A DNA stretch of 38,068 nucleotides, taken from positions 1 through 38,068 of the forward strand of contig VGZI01000037.1 in NCBI GenBank assembly GCA_016872605.1, read 5' to 3'. Made by a program: the position numbers and the translations under genes. The notes below the pieces were generated by a model. It was not told the DNA's origin. It saw only the letters and a list, made by a program, of their open reading frames with translations, and did no database searches. This document shows positions 31,678 to 38,068 of the stretch, piece by piece. Position 1 is the stretch's first letter, and each line of letters opens with the position of its first letter. The DNA is from Planctomycetota bacterium. GTDB lineage: Bacteria > Planctomycetota > Planctomycetia > Gemmatales > Gemmataceae.

Positions 31678-32703
31678 TTACGACAACTCGTAGATGCGCA
31701 CGACGCCGTCGAAGCAGGGGACCGCGACGCGGCGCTGGTCCGGCGTCATGGCGAGATCGCGCGCGTTATTGGGGACGGCGACGTTGTGAATCGAGTTCGC
31801 TTCGGTCGGACGCCAGAACCACAGGCCTCCGCCGTTGCCCGCGCCGGCGCCGAGCACGAAACCGGAGGGATGAAACGCGACGCCCCAGGCGGTTCCTTGA
31901 AACGCGGGGTTGACGCGCAGCACCTGCGAGCGCTGCGCGGTCTGCCAGTTGAACAGGACGATGGCCGGGTTGCCGATGCCCGCGAACGCGTTGGAGACAT
32001 TGGTGATGCCGGCGCACGCCAGCAGCGATCCATCCGAGTTGAAGCACATGCTGCGCACGCCGCCGTGGTCGGCGCGAAACGTCGGATCGTAACGGAAGAT
32101 TACGGATGCGTCCATCTGGCGCACTTCGCGTCCCGATTGCAGGTCCCACTGCTTGATGTTGCCGCGCAGATCGCCGGAGACGATATGACGTCCATCCGGA
32201 TGAAACGCGACGTTGTAGACGTGACACGTGTGGCCTTCGAATTGCCGAGCCAACGTGAAATCGGCGACGTTCCAGAGCTTGACGAGATTATCGTTGCCGC
32301 AGGTCGCGAATTGCCGGTTGTCGGGGCTCATGACAATTGCGCGAGCCCAGCCATCGTGCGCGTCGAGAATGCGTTCCGGCTGCGGCGTGGCGGCGTCGAA
32401 GGGCCACACGATCACCTTGCCGTTCCAGTCGGCGCTAAGTAACCTGCGCGTCGCAGCATGAAACGCCAGGCCGCGCACCCAGCTGCGATGGCCCACCAAG
32501 CTGACTTTCGCATTCGGCGCAGCCAGCTCCCAGCGCTGAATCGTGTTGTCCTGAGCGCTAGCGAAAACAAAACGCCCCGTCGGATCGATTCGGCAGCCCA
32601 CCAGCGCACTGTTGTGCCGAAGCTCCAGCACCATGCGCGTGCGCGTCGGCGTGATGGCGCCGTCGGCTGACGGGGGACCGCTGCGAGAAAAGAGTCCGGA
32701 CAT
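31678..32703 (-). CDS. WD40 repeat protein
   Basis: Encodes 341 residues from the ATG at 32703; the frame extends 25 codons upstream with no support. A short Ser/Pro-rich start is followed by seven WD40-type repeats (for example HNSALVGCRIDPTGRFVFAS, HRSWVRGLAFHAATRRLLSA, NLVKLWNVAD, GHTCHVYNVAFHPDGRHIVS), so it should form a complete propeller. There is no signal peptide, unlike the WD40 protein at 13274-15175, so it is probably cytoplasmic. No enzymatic domain is fused. A protein-interaction role is inferred from the fold. It is an isolated gene. Confidence 0.85.
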   Translation of the reverse strand: MSGLFSRSGPPSADGAITPTRTRMVLELRHNSALVGCRIDPTGRFVFASAQDNTIQRWELAAPNAKVSLVGHRSWVRGLAFHAATRRLLSADWNGKVIVWPFDAATPQPERILDAHDGWARAIVMSPDNRQFATCGNDNLVKLWNVADFTLARQFEGHTCHVYNVAFHPDGRHIVSGDLRGNIKQWDLQSGREVRQMDASVIFRYDPTFRADHGGVRSMCFNSDGSLLACAGITNVSNAFAGIGNPAIVLFNWQTAQRSQVLRVNPAFQGTAWGVAFHPSGFVLGAGAGNGGGLWFWRPTEANSIHNVAVPNNARDLAMTPDQRRVAVPCFDGVVRIYELS

Positions 32704-32805
32704 GATTGAACTCCCGGAATGTCTGAATCGCGTCAGGATGGGACGCAGGGTGGGTATGGCTTTGTTTATACCAAACAATGTGCCGTTTGTAAATTGTTTA
32801 GCCGC

Positions 32806-32851
32806 TTGCCTCTCGCAAGCGCGGCCGTCGCGCTCGCCGAAGGCGAGCGGC
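32806..32851. repeat. CTCGC(C)...GCGAG short palindromes
   Basis: GCTTGCCTCTCGCAAGCGCG and GCGCTCGCCGAAGGCGAGCG, two small hairpins in tandem. Related units occur at 29728-29752 and 15231-15248. Confidence 0.55.
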
Positions 32852-32855
32852 TAAC

Positions 32856-32917
32856 AAGCTGTTTCACAACCGGGCGTGGCGTGGACTTTAGTCCACGCTA
32901 CGGTTTTGAAACAGCTT
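32856..32917. repeat. Hairpin ending at the HAD gene stop
   Basis: AAGCTGTTTCA ... GAAACAGCTT outer arms enclose GCGTGGACTTTAGTCCACGC, itself a perfect palindrome. The element abuts the stop codon of the minus-strand HAD-like gene (32918) and could end its transcript. The inner part looks like a separate dispersed unit nested within the outer arms. Confidence 0.65.
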
Positions 32918-33379
32918 CTAAACGGCGCCGCGTACCGCATCCAGTACGCGCTCGGCCCAGTCGAGGTCGCTCGGCGACACCACCACCACGCGGAAACCGT
33001 GCATCCGTCCCTCCTCGGCGACGCCCTCCGAATCGTCCACGTGCAAATCGATGCCGAACGCCGGGGGATATTTTGACGGCACATAACCCGGAAACTGGGC
33101 CTTGTTCACCCGGTGATCGTGCACATCCTGATTGACGACATCGGCTAGGCTAACGCCGAAACACGAGAACCAGCCGCGCATGTACCCTGGCTCGCGAAAG
33201 GACGTCGTATAGATCCACAGTTCATGGCCCAGCGATTGGAGCTCCAGCAACAGGTCCTTGGCGCCTTGGCGCAGTTTCTCCGAGTAGCGCCAACGCCACC
33301 ACCAGGGCACGACCACTTCCATGGGCGCGCCGGGCTCGTAGAGAACCAGCGTGTCGTCCACGTCAAACGAGATTCGCAT
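32918..33379 (-). CDS. HAD-like hydrolase
   Basis: Encodes 153 residues. It starts MRISFDVDDTLVLYEPG, with the HAD motif I aspartates at D6 and D8. Motif II is the Thr in LWIYTTSFREP, and a C-terminal acidic motif (IDLHVDDSEGV) corresponds to motif IV; a Lys for motif III is likely within NKAQFPGYVPSK. These residues are enough for the phosphoaspartate mechanism, so it is probably a small phosphatase. There is no cap domain of notable size. It is cytoplasmic, and the substrate is unknown. The gene is divergent from the Nudix gene with a family D palindrome between them. Confidence 0.83.
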   Translation of the reverse strand: MRISFDVDDTLVLYEPGAPMEVVVPWWWRWRYSEKLRQGAKDLLLELQSLGHELWIYTTSFREPGYMRGWFSCFGVSLADVVNQDVHDHRVNKAQFPGYVPSKYPPAFGIDLHVDDSEGVAEEGRMHGFRVVVVSPSDLDWAERVLDAVRGAV

Positions 33380-33386
33380 TTTCGAC

Positions 33387-33445
33387 GCCCAGCGGTGAGG
33401 TACTCAGAAGCCCTGGGATTCGGAGTACCTCATCCCAGGGCTTCT
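33387..33445. repeat. Family D palindrome
   Basis: GAAGCCCTGGGATTCGGAGT and ACCTCATCCCAGGGCTTCTG, a hairpin between divergent HAD and Nudix genes, with a partial copy (CCCAGCGGTGAGGTACTC) just before. Confidence 0.8.
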
Positions 33446-33482
33446 GTGGAATAGATATGATGACAGCGTTCCGTGTGGGAGG

Positions 33483-33947
33483 ATGTCGAGCATGCCGAGA
33501 GGAAAATACGTCTATGAGTATCCGCGGCCGGCGGTGACGGTCGACATTGTCATCGTCACGCGCGAGAAGAAGCCGCGGGTGCTGCTGGTTCGCCGTAAGC
33601 ATGAGCCGTACCAGGGGCTGTGGGCAACGCCGGGCGGGTTCATCGAGATGGACGAGTCGCTTGACGATGCCGCTCGGCGCGAGCTGTTCGAAGAGACCGG
33701 CGTGCGCCTGAAGAAGCTGGTGCAGTTGCACACGTTTGGCGACCCGAAGCGCGATCCGCGCGGCCGCAATATCGCCGTGGCGTATCTCGCGCTGGTCGAA
33801 CCGGACGATCTCGACCCCTGCGCCGGCGACGATGCGGCCGAGGTCGGCTGGTTCTCCCTGGCGAGGCCGCCGAAGCTGGCGTTCGATCACAAGGACATCC
33901 TCGCCGCTGCCCGCAAATACCTGAATTCCCACGAAGCCCAGGGGTGA
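33483..33947 (+). CDS. Nudix hydrolase
   Basis: Encodes 154 residues; the ATG at 33483 or the one at 33492 (MPRGKYVYEYPRP) may be used, with GGGAGG just before the first. The Nudix box runs GGFIEMDESLDDAARRELF and continues EETGV (51-74), with the REL-EE-G residues that bind Mg2+ intact. The N-terminal YVYEYPRPAVTVDIVIV and the RRKHEPYQGLWATPGG stretch resemble ADP-ribose/NUDT-type pyrophosphatases. It would hydrolyse a nucleoside-diphosphate-linked compound in the cytoplasm. The last residues (HEAQG) and the TGA are encoded by a family D palindrome, so the natural C-terminus may have been altered. The folK-SDR gene starts 27 bases downstream on the same strand, so the pair may be co-transcribed. 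Confidence 0.92.
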   Translation: MSSMPRGKYVYEYPRPAVTVDIVIVTREKKPRVLLVRRKHEPYQGLWATPGGFIEMDESLDDAARRELFEETGVRLKKLVQLHTFGDPKRDPRGRNIAVAYLALVEPDDLDPCAGDDAAEVGWFSLARPPKLAFDHKDILAAARKYLNSHEAQG

Positions 33948-33968
33948 GGTACTCCGAACCTCTGGGAT
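33932..33968. repeat. Family D palindrome overlapping the Nudix stop codon
   Basis: GAAGCCCAGGGGTGAGGTAC followed by TCCGAACCTCTGGG. Its internal GGGGTGA supplies the TGA of the Nudix gene and it fills the gap to folK. Confidence 0.8.
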
Positions 33969-33974
33969 ACCGCT

Positions 33975-35216
33975 ATGGTAACGGCCTACATCGCACTGGG
34001 CAGCAATCTCGGCAATCGCCGGGCCACGCTCGACGAAGCCATCGCCCGCTTACGCTTGCAGCCCGGCATCGACGTGATACGTGTTTCATCGTATCACGAA
34101 ACCGACCCTGTCGGCGGGCCTCCAGGGCAGGAAAAATACCTCAACGCCGCAGCCGAGTTGCAAACCACTCTGAGCGCTCGAAAGCTCTTGGCCGTCTTGC
34201 TTGCCATCGAAACACAGCTTGGCCGAGTGCGCGCGGAACGCTTCGGCCCGCGCACCATCGATCTGGACTTGTTGCTGTACGGCACGGACATCGTGCAAGT
34301 TCACGAGCCCGGCTGCGATCTCACCGTGCCGCACCCGCGCATGCATGAGCGTGCGTTCGTGCTGGCGCCGCTTGTGGAAATCGCGGCGTTGGCCGTGCAT
34401 CCGGTTCGCCAGAGTACGGTGAAGGATCTGCTCGATCGTTTGGCGCACTCGGTCGAATCGAAGCGCGAACTTGCCGGCCTCAATGCCATCGTCACGGGAT
34501 CGACGAGCGGCATCGGCCGAGCCATCGCGCTCGCCCTGGCCGATGGCGGTGCCAACGTGGTCATTCATGGCCGGCGCTCGCTTGACGCTGCCGAGCGCGT
34601 CGCGGAAGTGTGTCGGCAAAAAAAAGTAAAAGCAGCCACGACCCTCGCCGATCTGCGCAACGACACCGAGCATGTCAAGCTGATCGATGCTGCCGGGCGA
34701 CTTGGACCGATCGATATTTGGATCAACAACGCCGGCGCCGACACGTTGACCGGCGATGCCGCCAAGTGGCCGTTCGAGCGCAAGCTGGAAGAACTCTGGG
34801 CCGTCGACGTCCGGGCATCCATGCTGCTGTCGCGCGCGGTGGGCGGGATCATGAAACGGCAAGGCCGAGGCGTCATCCTGACCATGGGATGGGATCAAGC
34901 CGACACCGGCATGGACGGCGACAGCGGCCAGCTTTTCGGCGCCGTCAAAGGCGCCGTCATGGCGTTCACGAAGAGCCTGGCGATCGAACTGGCCCCGGAA
35001 GTGCGCGTCAATTGCCTGGCCCCCGGCTGGATTCGCACGGCCTGGGGCGAGCATGCGTCCAACGCGTGGCAGACTCGCGTGCTCCAGGAGACGCCGCTCG
35101 GACGCTGGGGAACGCCCGAGGATGTCGCCCAGGTCGCCCGCTGGCTCGTCTCCCCCGCCGCCGCGTTCATCACGGGCCAAATCATCAGGATCAACGGCGG
35201 CGCCGTGCGAGGATAA
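33975..35216 (+). CDS. folK: FolK (HPPK) fused to a short-chain dehydrogenase/reductase-like domain
   Basis: Encodes 413 residues in one open frame. Residues 1-~160 are 6-hydroxymethyl-7,8-dihydropterin pyrophosphokinase: YIALGSNLGNR (5-15), ETDPVGGPPGQEKYLNA, the FGPRTIDLDLLLYG signature (90-103) and VPHPRMHERAFVL, all intact. This enzyme makes the pyrophosphate ester used by dihydropteroate synthase in folate synthesis. Residues ~167-413 are an SDR with the NAD(P)-binding TGSTSGIG (174-181), NNAG (251-254) and C-terminal PGWIRT. The active-site tyrosine of YxxxK is phenylalanine (F321, with K325 retained), and the usual catalytic Ser region reads LTMGWDQ. The SDR part is thus probably altered or inactive as an oxidoreductase. 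FolM and PTR1 are SDR pterin reductases, so a pterin-related role is plausible. No folP or folB is in view. Confidence 0.9.
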   Translation: MVTAYIALGSNLGNRRATLDEAIARLRLQPGIDVIRVSSYHETDPVGGPPGQEKYLNAAAELQTTLSARKLLAVLLAIETQLGRVRAERFGPRTIDLDLLLYGTDIVQVHEPGCDLTVPHPRMHERAFVLAPLVEIAALAVHPVRQSTVKDLLDRLAHSVESKRELAGLNAIVTGSTSGIGRAIALALADGGANVVIHGRRSLDAAERVAEVCRQKKVKAATTLADLRNDTEHVKLIDAAGRLGPIDIWINNAGADTLTGDAAKWPFERKLEELWAVDVRASMLLSRAVGGIMKRQGRGVILTMGWDQADTGMDGDSGQLFGAVKGAVMAFTKSLAIELAPEVRVNCLAPGWIRTAWGEHASNAWQTRVLQETPLGRWGTPEDVAQVARWLVSPAAAFITGQIIRINGGAVRG

Positions 35217-35243
35217 GCGGTGAGCGCAGAGCATCTACGAGTC

Positions 35244-35288
35244 GGAAGTGTGAGCGACGGTCCTCAATCACCCATCGCTCACGCTTCC
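35244..35288. terminator. Hairpin between convergent folK-SDR and oxidoreductase genes
   Basis: Arms GGAAGTGTGAGCGA and TCGCTCACGCTTCC pair with one mismatch around a 17-base loop. It sits in the gap between convergent genes with no poly-T, so a transcript-end role is inferred from position. Confidence 0.45.
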
Positions 35289-35309
35289 ACCTCGTGCGCG
35301 TAACGAATG

Positions 35310-36632
35310 TTACAGCCCGTTCACTTCCCAGCGCTTGCGATACCGTCGACGAACATGCTCGTTGGCATCCTTATTGTTCGTGATCTGCAGCTTGGCGGCG
35401 TCCCATTGCAGTTCGGTCTTCACGAAGCGCGTCGCCAGGCAGCCTAGCAGCACGCCCTCCGTCAAGTTGCCGGAAAAGTCGAATGGCGTCGTGGTTCGGC
35501 CATTGCCGCGCACCGCTTCGACAAACTGCAAGTAGTGATCCTGCGCCCCCGGCGTGGGCCTACGATAGTCGCGGAACTTTTCTTCGGGCAGCAAGATCGG
35601 CGCGGCGATGTACGGCGAATAGAGGACGCCGTCCGTGCCGATGTACATCGATCCCTGGCCGCTCAAGGTGCGCCGGCCGATATGCTCGCGCACCGCGGCA
35701 GGCGGACGGGCGGCGCCATCGTACCACGTCAGTGTCAACCGATCGGTCGTGACGTTGGTCCCCGGGAACGTGTAGCGGACGATGCAGTCGAGGCCCCAGT
35801 TGTGTGCGTTGGGCGCCCCTTGCTCGGCTCGCACCGAGATCGGCGCGGTCAGCGACAGCGACGTAAACACGGGATCGAGAATGTGGCAACCCATGTCGCC
35901 GAACGTGCCGGTGCCGAAGTCGAGGCGCTTGCGCCAGTTGCCCGGGTGATAGTAACCGCCGCCGAGAAAATCGCGTTCCGCGGCGACGCCGAGCCACCAG
36001 TCCCAGTTGAGCGAGGCGGGCACGGGGTCTTTGCGATTGGGCCGGGCGGCGCGGTCGCCCCATTGCTTGTCGCTCCAGCTATGGACTTCGCGAACCTTGC
36101 CGATCGCCCCGCCCTGAATCATGGCGACGACGGTGCGATGGACTTCATGCGAGTGAATCTGAATGCCCATCTGCGTGACGAGCCGGCGTTCCCGGGCCAC
36201 GCGCGTCAGTTGCCGGGCTTCGAAGATCGTCTGGGTCAACGGCTTCTGCGTGTAGACGTGGATGCCCGCCTGCATGCAACGCATCGTGATCGGCGCGTGC
36301 ATGTGGTCCGGCGTCGAAATGTTGGCGCTGTTGAGGTTCTTTTCCTTGTCGAGCAGTTCGCGCCAGTCTTGATAGATGCGGGCGTTGGGAAAGTCCTTGC
36401 GAACCTGCGCTTGCCGGGCCGTATCGACCTCGGCAACGGCGACGAGGCGGAGGTGCTTGCTGCGCGCCAGGGAGCGGATGTCGGCGAGGGCCATGCCGTT
36501 GCCCCCGAAGCTGGCGTGATTGAGCGTTTCGTTCGGCCCCGCCTTGGCCATGTCGCTGAAGACGAACGGCAGCCCGATGCCGACAGCGGCCATGGACTTC
36601 AGGGCGGAACGGCGTGTGAGTTTGGTGGTCAT
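35310..36632 (-). CDS. Gfo/Idh/MocA family oxidoreductase with Tat signal (second copy)
   Basis: Encodes 440 residues from the ATG at 36632; 18 upstream codons lack support. TKLTRRSALKSMAAVGIGLP is a classical twin-arginine signal. The Rossmann part is atypical at the glycine loop (ASFGGNGMALADI). The typical VYTQKPLTQTI follows (QKP in place of EKP), with the family's conserved lysine in it, then HSHEVHRTVV and the C-terminal domain with WDWWLGVAAERDF and FGDMGCHILDPVF. This subfamily (often annotated as secreted oxidoreductase with a bacterial-type C-terminal domain) is abundant in planctomycetes and unrelated in detail to the copy at 1581-3209. Substrate unknown; export by Tat suggests the cofactor is bound before secretion. 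Confidence 0.9.
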   Translation of the reverse strand: MTTKLTRRSALKSMAAVGIGLPFVFSDMAKAGPNETLNHASFGGNGMALADIRSLARSKHLRLVAVAEVDTARQAQVRKDFPNARIYQDWRELLDKEKNLNSANISTPDHMHAPITMRCMQAGIHVYTQKPLTQTIFEARQLTRVARERRLVTQMGIQIHSHEVHRTVVAMIQGGAIGKVREVHSWSDKQWGDRAARPNRKDPVPASLNWDWWLGVAAERDFLGGGYYHPGNWRKRLDFGTGTFGDMGCHILDPVFTSLSLTAPISVRAEQGAPNAHNWGLDCIVRYTFPGTNVTTDRLTLTWYDGAARPPAAVREHIGRRTLSGQGSMYIGTDGVLYSPYIAAPILLPEEKFRDYRRPTPGAQDHYLQFVEAVRGNGRTTTPFDFSGNLTEGVLLGCLATRFVKTELQWDAAKLQITNNKDANEHVRRRYRKRWEVNGL

Positions 36633-36684
36633 GAGAGGTTTCTCCGATGTCGGGAGTTTGCGGATGATTCGGATGGTCGATCCC

Positions 36685-36732
36685 ATCTTCGTTTAGCGCC
36701 CGCACGGCGCCGTGCCGGTGCTAGACGAAGAT
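36685..36732. repeat. Imperfect TTCGTTNAGCGC hairpin
   Basis: ATCTTCGTTTAGCGCCCGCA and inverted GTGCCGGTGCTAGACGAAGA, related to the hairpin at 196-250 (TTCGTTGAGCGCCCGC). It lies upstream of the second Tat oxidoreductase gene. Confidence 0.5.
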
Positions 36733-36805
36733 CCGCAAACTGACGGCAGTGACTACTATACCCAACGATTCAGCGAATCGCCAATGGATATGCGAAAACT
36801 CCGGA

Positions 36806-36995
36806 TCACTTCTTGCCTTCGATCAACGTCTCGGCTTCGGCGAGAAACGCCCGGTATTGGCTCTGCGCAAGGAGGACGGGGCCGGCGCCGGAATCGGCTT
36901 TCCGCAACTTCCCAAGGAGAGCTCGGGCGGCGTCGGGGTTGCCCAGGACTAGCGATTGCTGCGCCAGAGCTTGACACCGCCATTCTGGTCGCAGG
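36806..36995 (-). pseudogene. Coding remnant: C-terminal helical tail
   Basis: Downstream of, and overlapping, the WD40 remnant, a different frame reads without interruption as LAQQSLVLGNPDAARALLGK then LRKADSGAGPVLLAQSQYRA and FLAEAETLIEGKK before a TGA. The composition (Ala/Leu/Lys heptad-like) looks like a genuine helical protein tail. No start codon or complete domain belongs to it. It may be the end of the original gene reached by a frameshift, or part of a different deleted gene. Confidence 0.4.
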
Positions 36996-37745
36996 AGATC
37001 AGCAGGTTGCCGTCCGGCGTGAAAGCGAGCGTGGTGAGGCCAGCGTCGAGGCCTTCCAGCGTCAAACGGACTTCACCGGTGGCCATGTCCCAGAGCTTGA
37101 TGGTGCGATCGTGACTGGCGGAGGCGAGGATCTTGCCGTCGGGATGAAAGGCGAGCGCGGTCAGGTAGTTGGCGTGGCCGCGCAGGATGGCGCGAGGCTT
37201 GGATACCCGGGCCAGAGCCAAACGGAACATGCGGCGCTCTTCGCCGGTAAGCTCCTTCAGGCCGTCCAGAATTTCACGCAACTTCGGCGCGGCAACGTCC
37301 CAGAGGTGAATGGAATGATCATCGTGACAGGTGGCCAGCGTGCTGTCGTCCGGTGAAAGCAGCACGGGGCCCTCGTACGCCGGCCGCGTGGGTCCCCCAA
37401 GGACCGCCAAAACCTGGCCATCCCCATGCCGCCGCGGGCGATCTCTTCGAGCAGCTCGTAGTCGCCGAAGTAGCGAATCGTCGGCAATTCACCCTCGCGC
37501 CCGTCCCCTCTCCCGGAGGGCGAGGGGAGATCGGCTCCGTCGGCGCCGATGGTGACGTCGCTCTGAGCCTTGTGCATCGAGTTGACGAAAGCGTCCATCT
37601 TCTGCTGATCGGCGAAGAAGGCCCGCAGCTCGTCGGCGCACTCGGGATGTTGCCGGACGATCTCTTCCGGGTCCGGTTTCTGCCCCGCGTCAATGGCCTG
37701 CAGGTAGGCGTGCAAGATCGAGTCGATTTGCGATGATGCGCTCAT
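36949..37745 (-). pseudogene. Ser/Thr kinase-WD40 gene collapsed by internal deletion
   Basis: Begins at the ATG at 37745, overlapping the sigma factor stop in ATGA. Residues 1-~60 (SILHAYLQAIDAGQKPDPEE, then HPECADELRAFFADQQKMD) are the leader typical of planctomycete kinases. A family C repeat encodes the linker PSPSGRGDGREGE. The kinase domain then starts IRYFGDYELLEEIARGGMG, the glycine loop, and stops there. The next bases read, in the +1 frame, DGQVLAVLGGPTRP and continue as two to three WD40 repeats (HANYLTALAFHPDGKILAS, RTIKLWDMATGEV, GLTTLAFTPDGNLLIS) to a stop at 36949. All later kinase motifs (catalytic HRD, DFG) are missing, and the two parts are out of frame. The original gene was probably an ECF-linked kinase with C-terminal WD40 repeats. 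Confidence 0.82.
37490..37532. repeat. Family C palindrome inside the kinase remnant
   Basis: CCCTCGCGCCCGTCCCCTCT followed by CCCGGAGGGCGAGGGGAG; in frame with the N-terminal part of the kinase gene, where it encodes LPSPSGRGDGREGEL. Confidence 0.75.
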
Positions 37746-38068
37746 GATTCGTTCCACTCCGCGAGTGTAGTGCGTAGATTCTTGAGGCCGCGCTGCAACA
37801 GCCCCGCGACGGCGCCGGTCGTGCATTCGAGTTGTTCCGCAATCTCCGCCAGTGACAATCCGTGAAAATGGCGTAACAGAATCGCCTCGCGCTGATTGTC
37901 GGGCAACTGTGTCAAGGCGTCGGCGAGCTGCAGCGCCCGTTCATGGCGTTCCATCTTTTGACTCGGCGACGGTTCATCATCGGCGAGCCAATGTTCGAGT
38001 TGAGACGCCGAGGCATCGAGATCGGTCTTCAGCGTTCGTTCACGGCGGACATCGCGTTTGCCGCGGGT
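37742..38068 (-). CDS. ECF RNA polymerase sigma factor, 3' part only
   Basis: The frame is open from the window edge; the visible 108 residues start TRGKRDVRRERTLKTDLDAS and include PSPSQKMERHERALQLADAL. A region-4 helix-turn-helix follows (LPDNQREAILLRHFHGLSLA, EIAEQLECTTGAVAGLLQRG), ending LRTTLAEWNES. Region 2 would lie beyond the window. It is an alternative sigma factor that binds the -35 element through region 4. Its TGA overlaps the start of the kinase gene as ATGA, the usual arrangement of planctomycete ECF sigma factors whose activity is tied to a cognate Ser/Thr kinase. As that kinase is deleted here, the sigma factor may be uncoupled or free of its normal control. Confidence 0.88.
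   Translation of the reverse strand, partial: TRGKRDVRRERTLKTDLDASASQLEHWLADDEPSPSQKMERHERALQLADALTQLPDNQREAILLRHFHGLSLAEIAEQLECTTGAVAGLLQRGLKNLRTTLAEWNES

Noticed and set aside
34086..35234. A 382-residue minus-strand frame over folK-SDR
   Set aside because: It is an antisense shadow with no domain; the plus strand has strong family signatures.

Overview
The window looks like part of a chromosome from a planctomycete, probably close to Gemmata/Gemmataceae. The evidence is the gene content: a DUF1080 protein, two twin-arginine Gfo/Idh/MocA oxidoreductases, a PSCyt1/PSCyt2/PSD1 (DUF1549/DUF1553) protein, a DUF1501 protein, several WD40 proteins, MJ0042-like zinc ribbons, an FHA/VWA cluster, a Cys-rich protein resembling YTV cell-wall proteins, and an ECF sigma factor overlapping a Ser/Thr kinase gene. 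Base composition is GC-rich throughout. No rRNA, tRNA, CRISPR array, integrase or insertion sequence was seen.

Layout. 0-4.6 kb: DUF1080 protein, DUF2007-like membrane protein, Tat-type oxidoreductase, and a DoxX-like membrane protein with a long helical insertion. 4.9-10.6 kb: a four-gene co-directional cluster (VWA, zinc ribbon-FHA, a 953-residue zinc ribbon/transmembrane protein, a polytopic membrane protein) that looks like one signalling or assembly module at the membrane. 10.9-13.1 kb: zinc-ribbon membrane protein and the YTV-like secreted protein, which has a clear terminator. 13.3-18.7 kb: a secreted WD40 protein and the large cytochrome-type PSD1 protein. 18.8-22.4 kb: fused SUMT/uroporphyrinogen-III synthase, a secreted DUF4198/DUF3386-like protein, and a frameshifted zinc-ribbon gene. 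22.6-27.3 kb: a DUF1501 gene with an in-frame TGA after its 13th codon, and a CBM9-like/PQQ sugar dehydrogenase/cytochrome c fusion. 27.4-31.4 kb: 7Fe-type ferredoxin, a sigma-54 activator next to a DUF5678-retropepsin protein, an HNH endonuclease and a permuted papain-fold enzyme. 31.7-38.1 kb: WD40 protein, HAD-like phosphatase, Nudix hydrolase, a FolK-SDR fusion, a second Tat oxidoreductase, the collapsed remnant of a kinase-WD40 gene, and the 3' part of an ECF sigma factor that runs off the window.

The most striking feature that is not a gene is the density of short palindromic repeats. At least six families sit in nearly every intergenic gap. Copies of two families also lie in frame inside coding sequences, where they appear to have added peptide insertions, much like Rickettsia palindromic elements. 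One family also supplies the stop codons of two unrelated genes. Other points to check are the FolK-SDR fusion, which lacks the SDR catalytic tyrosine; the deletion that joins a kinase glycine loop to a WD40 repeat; and two lesions (a one-base frameshift and an in-frame TGA) in otherwise well-preserved genes.
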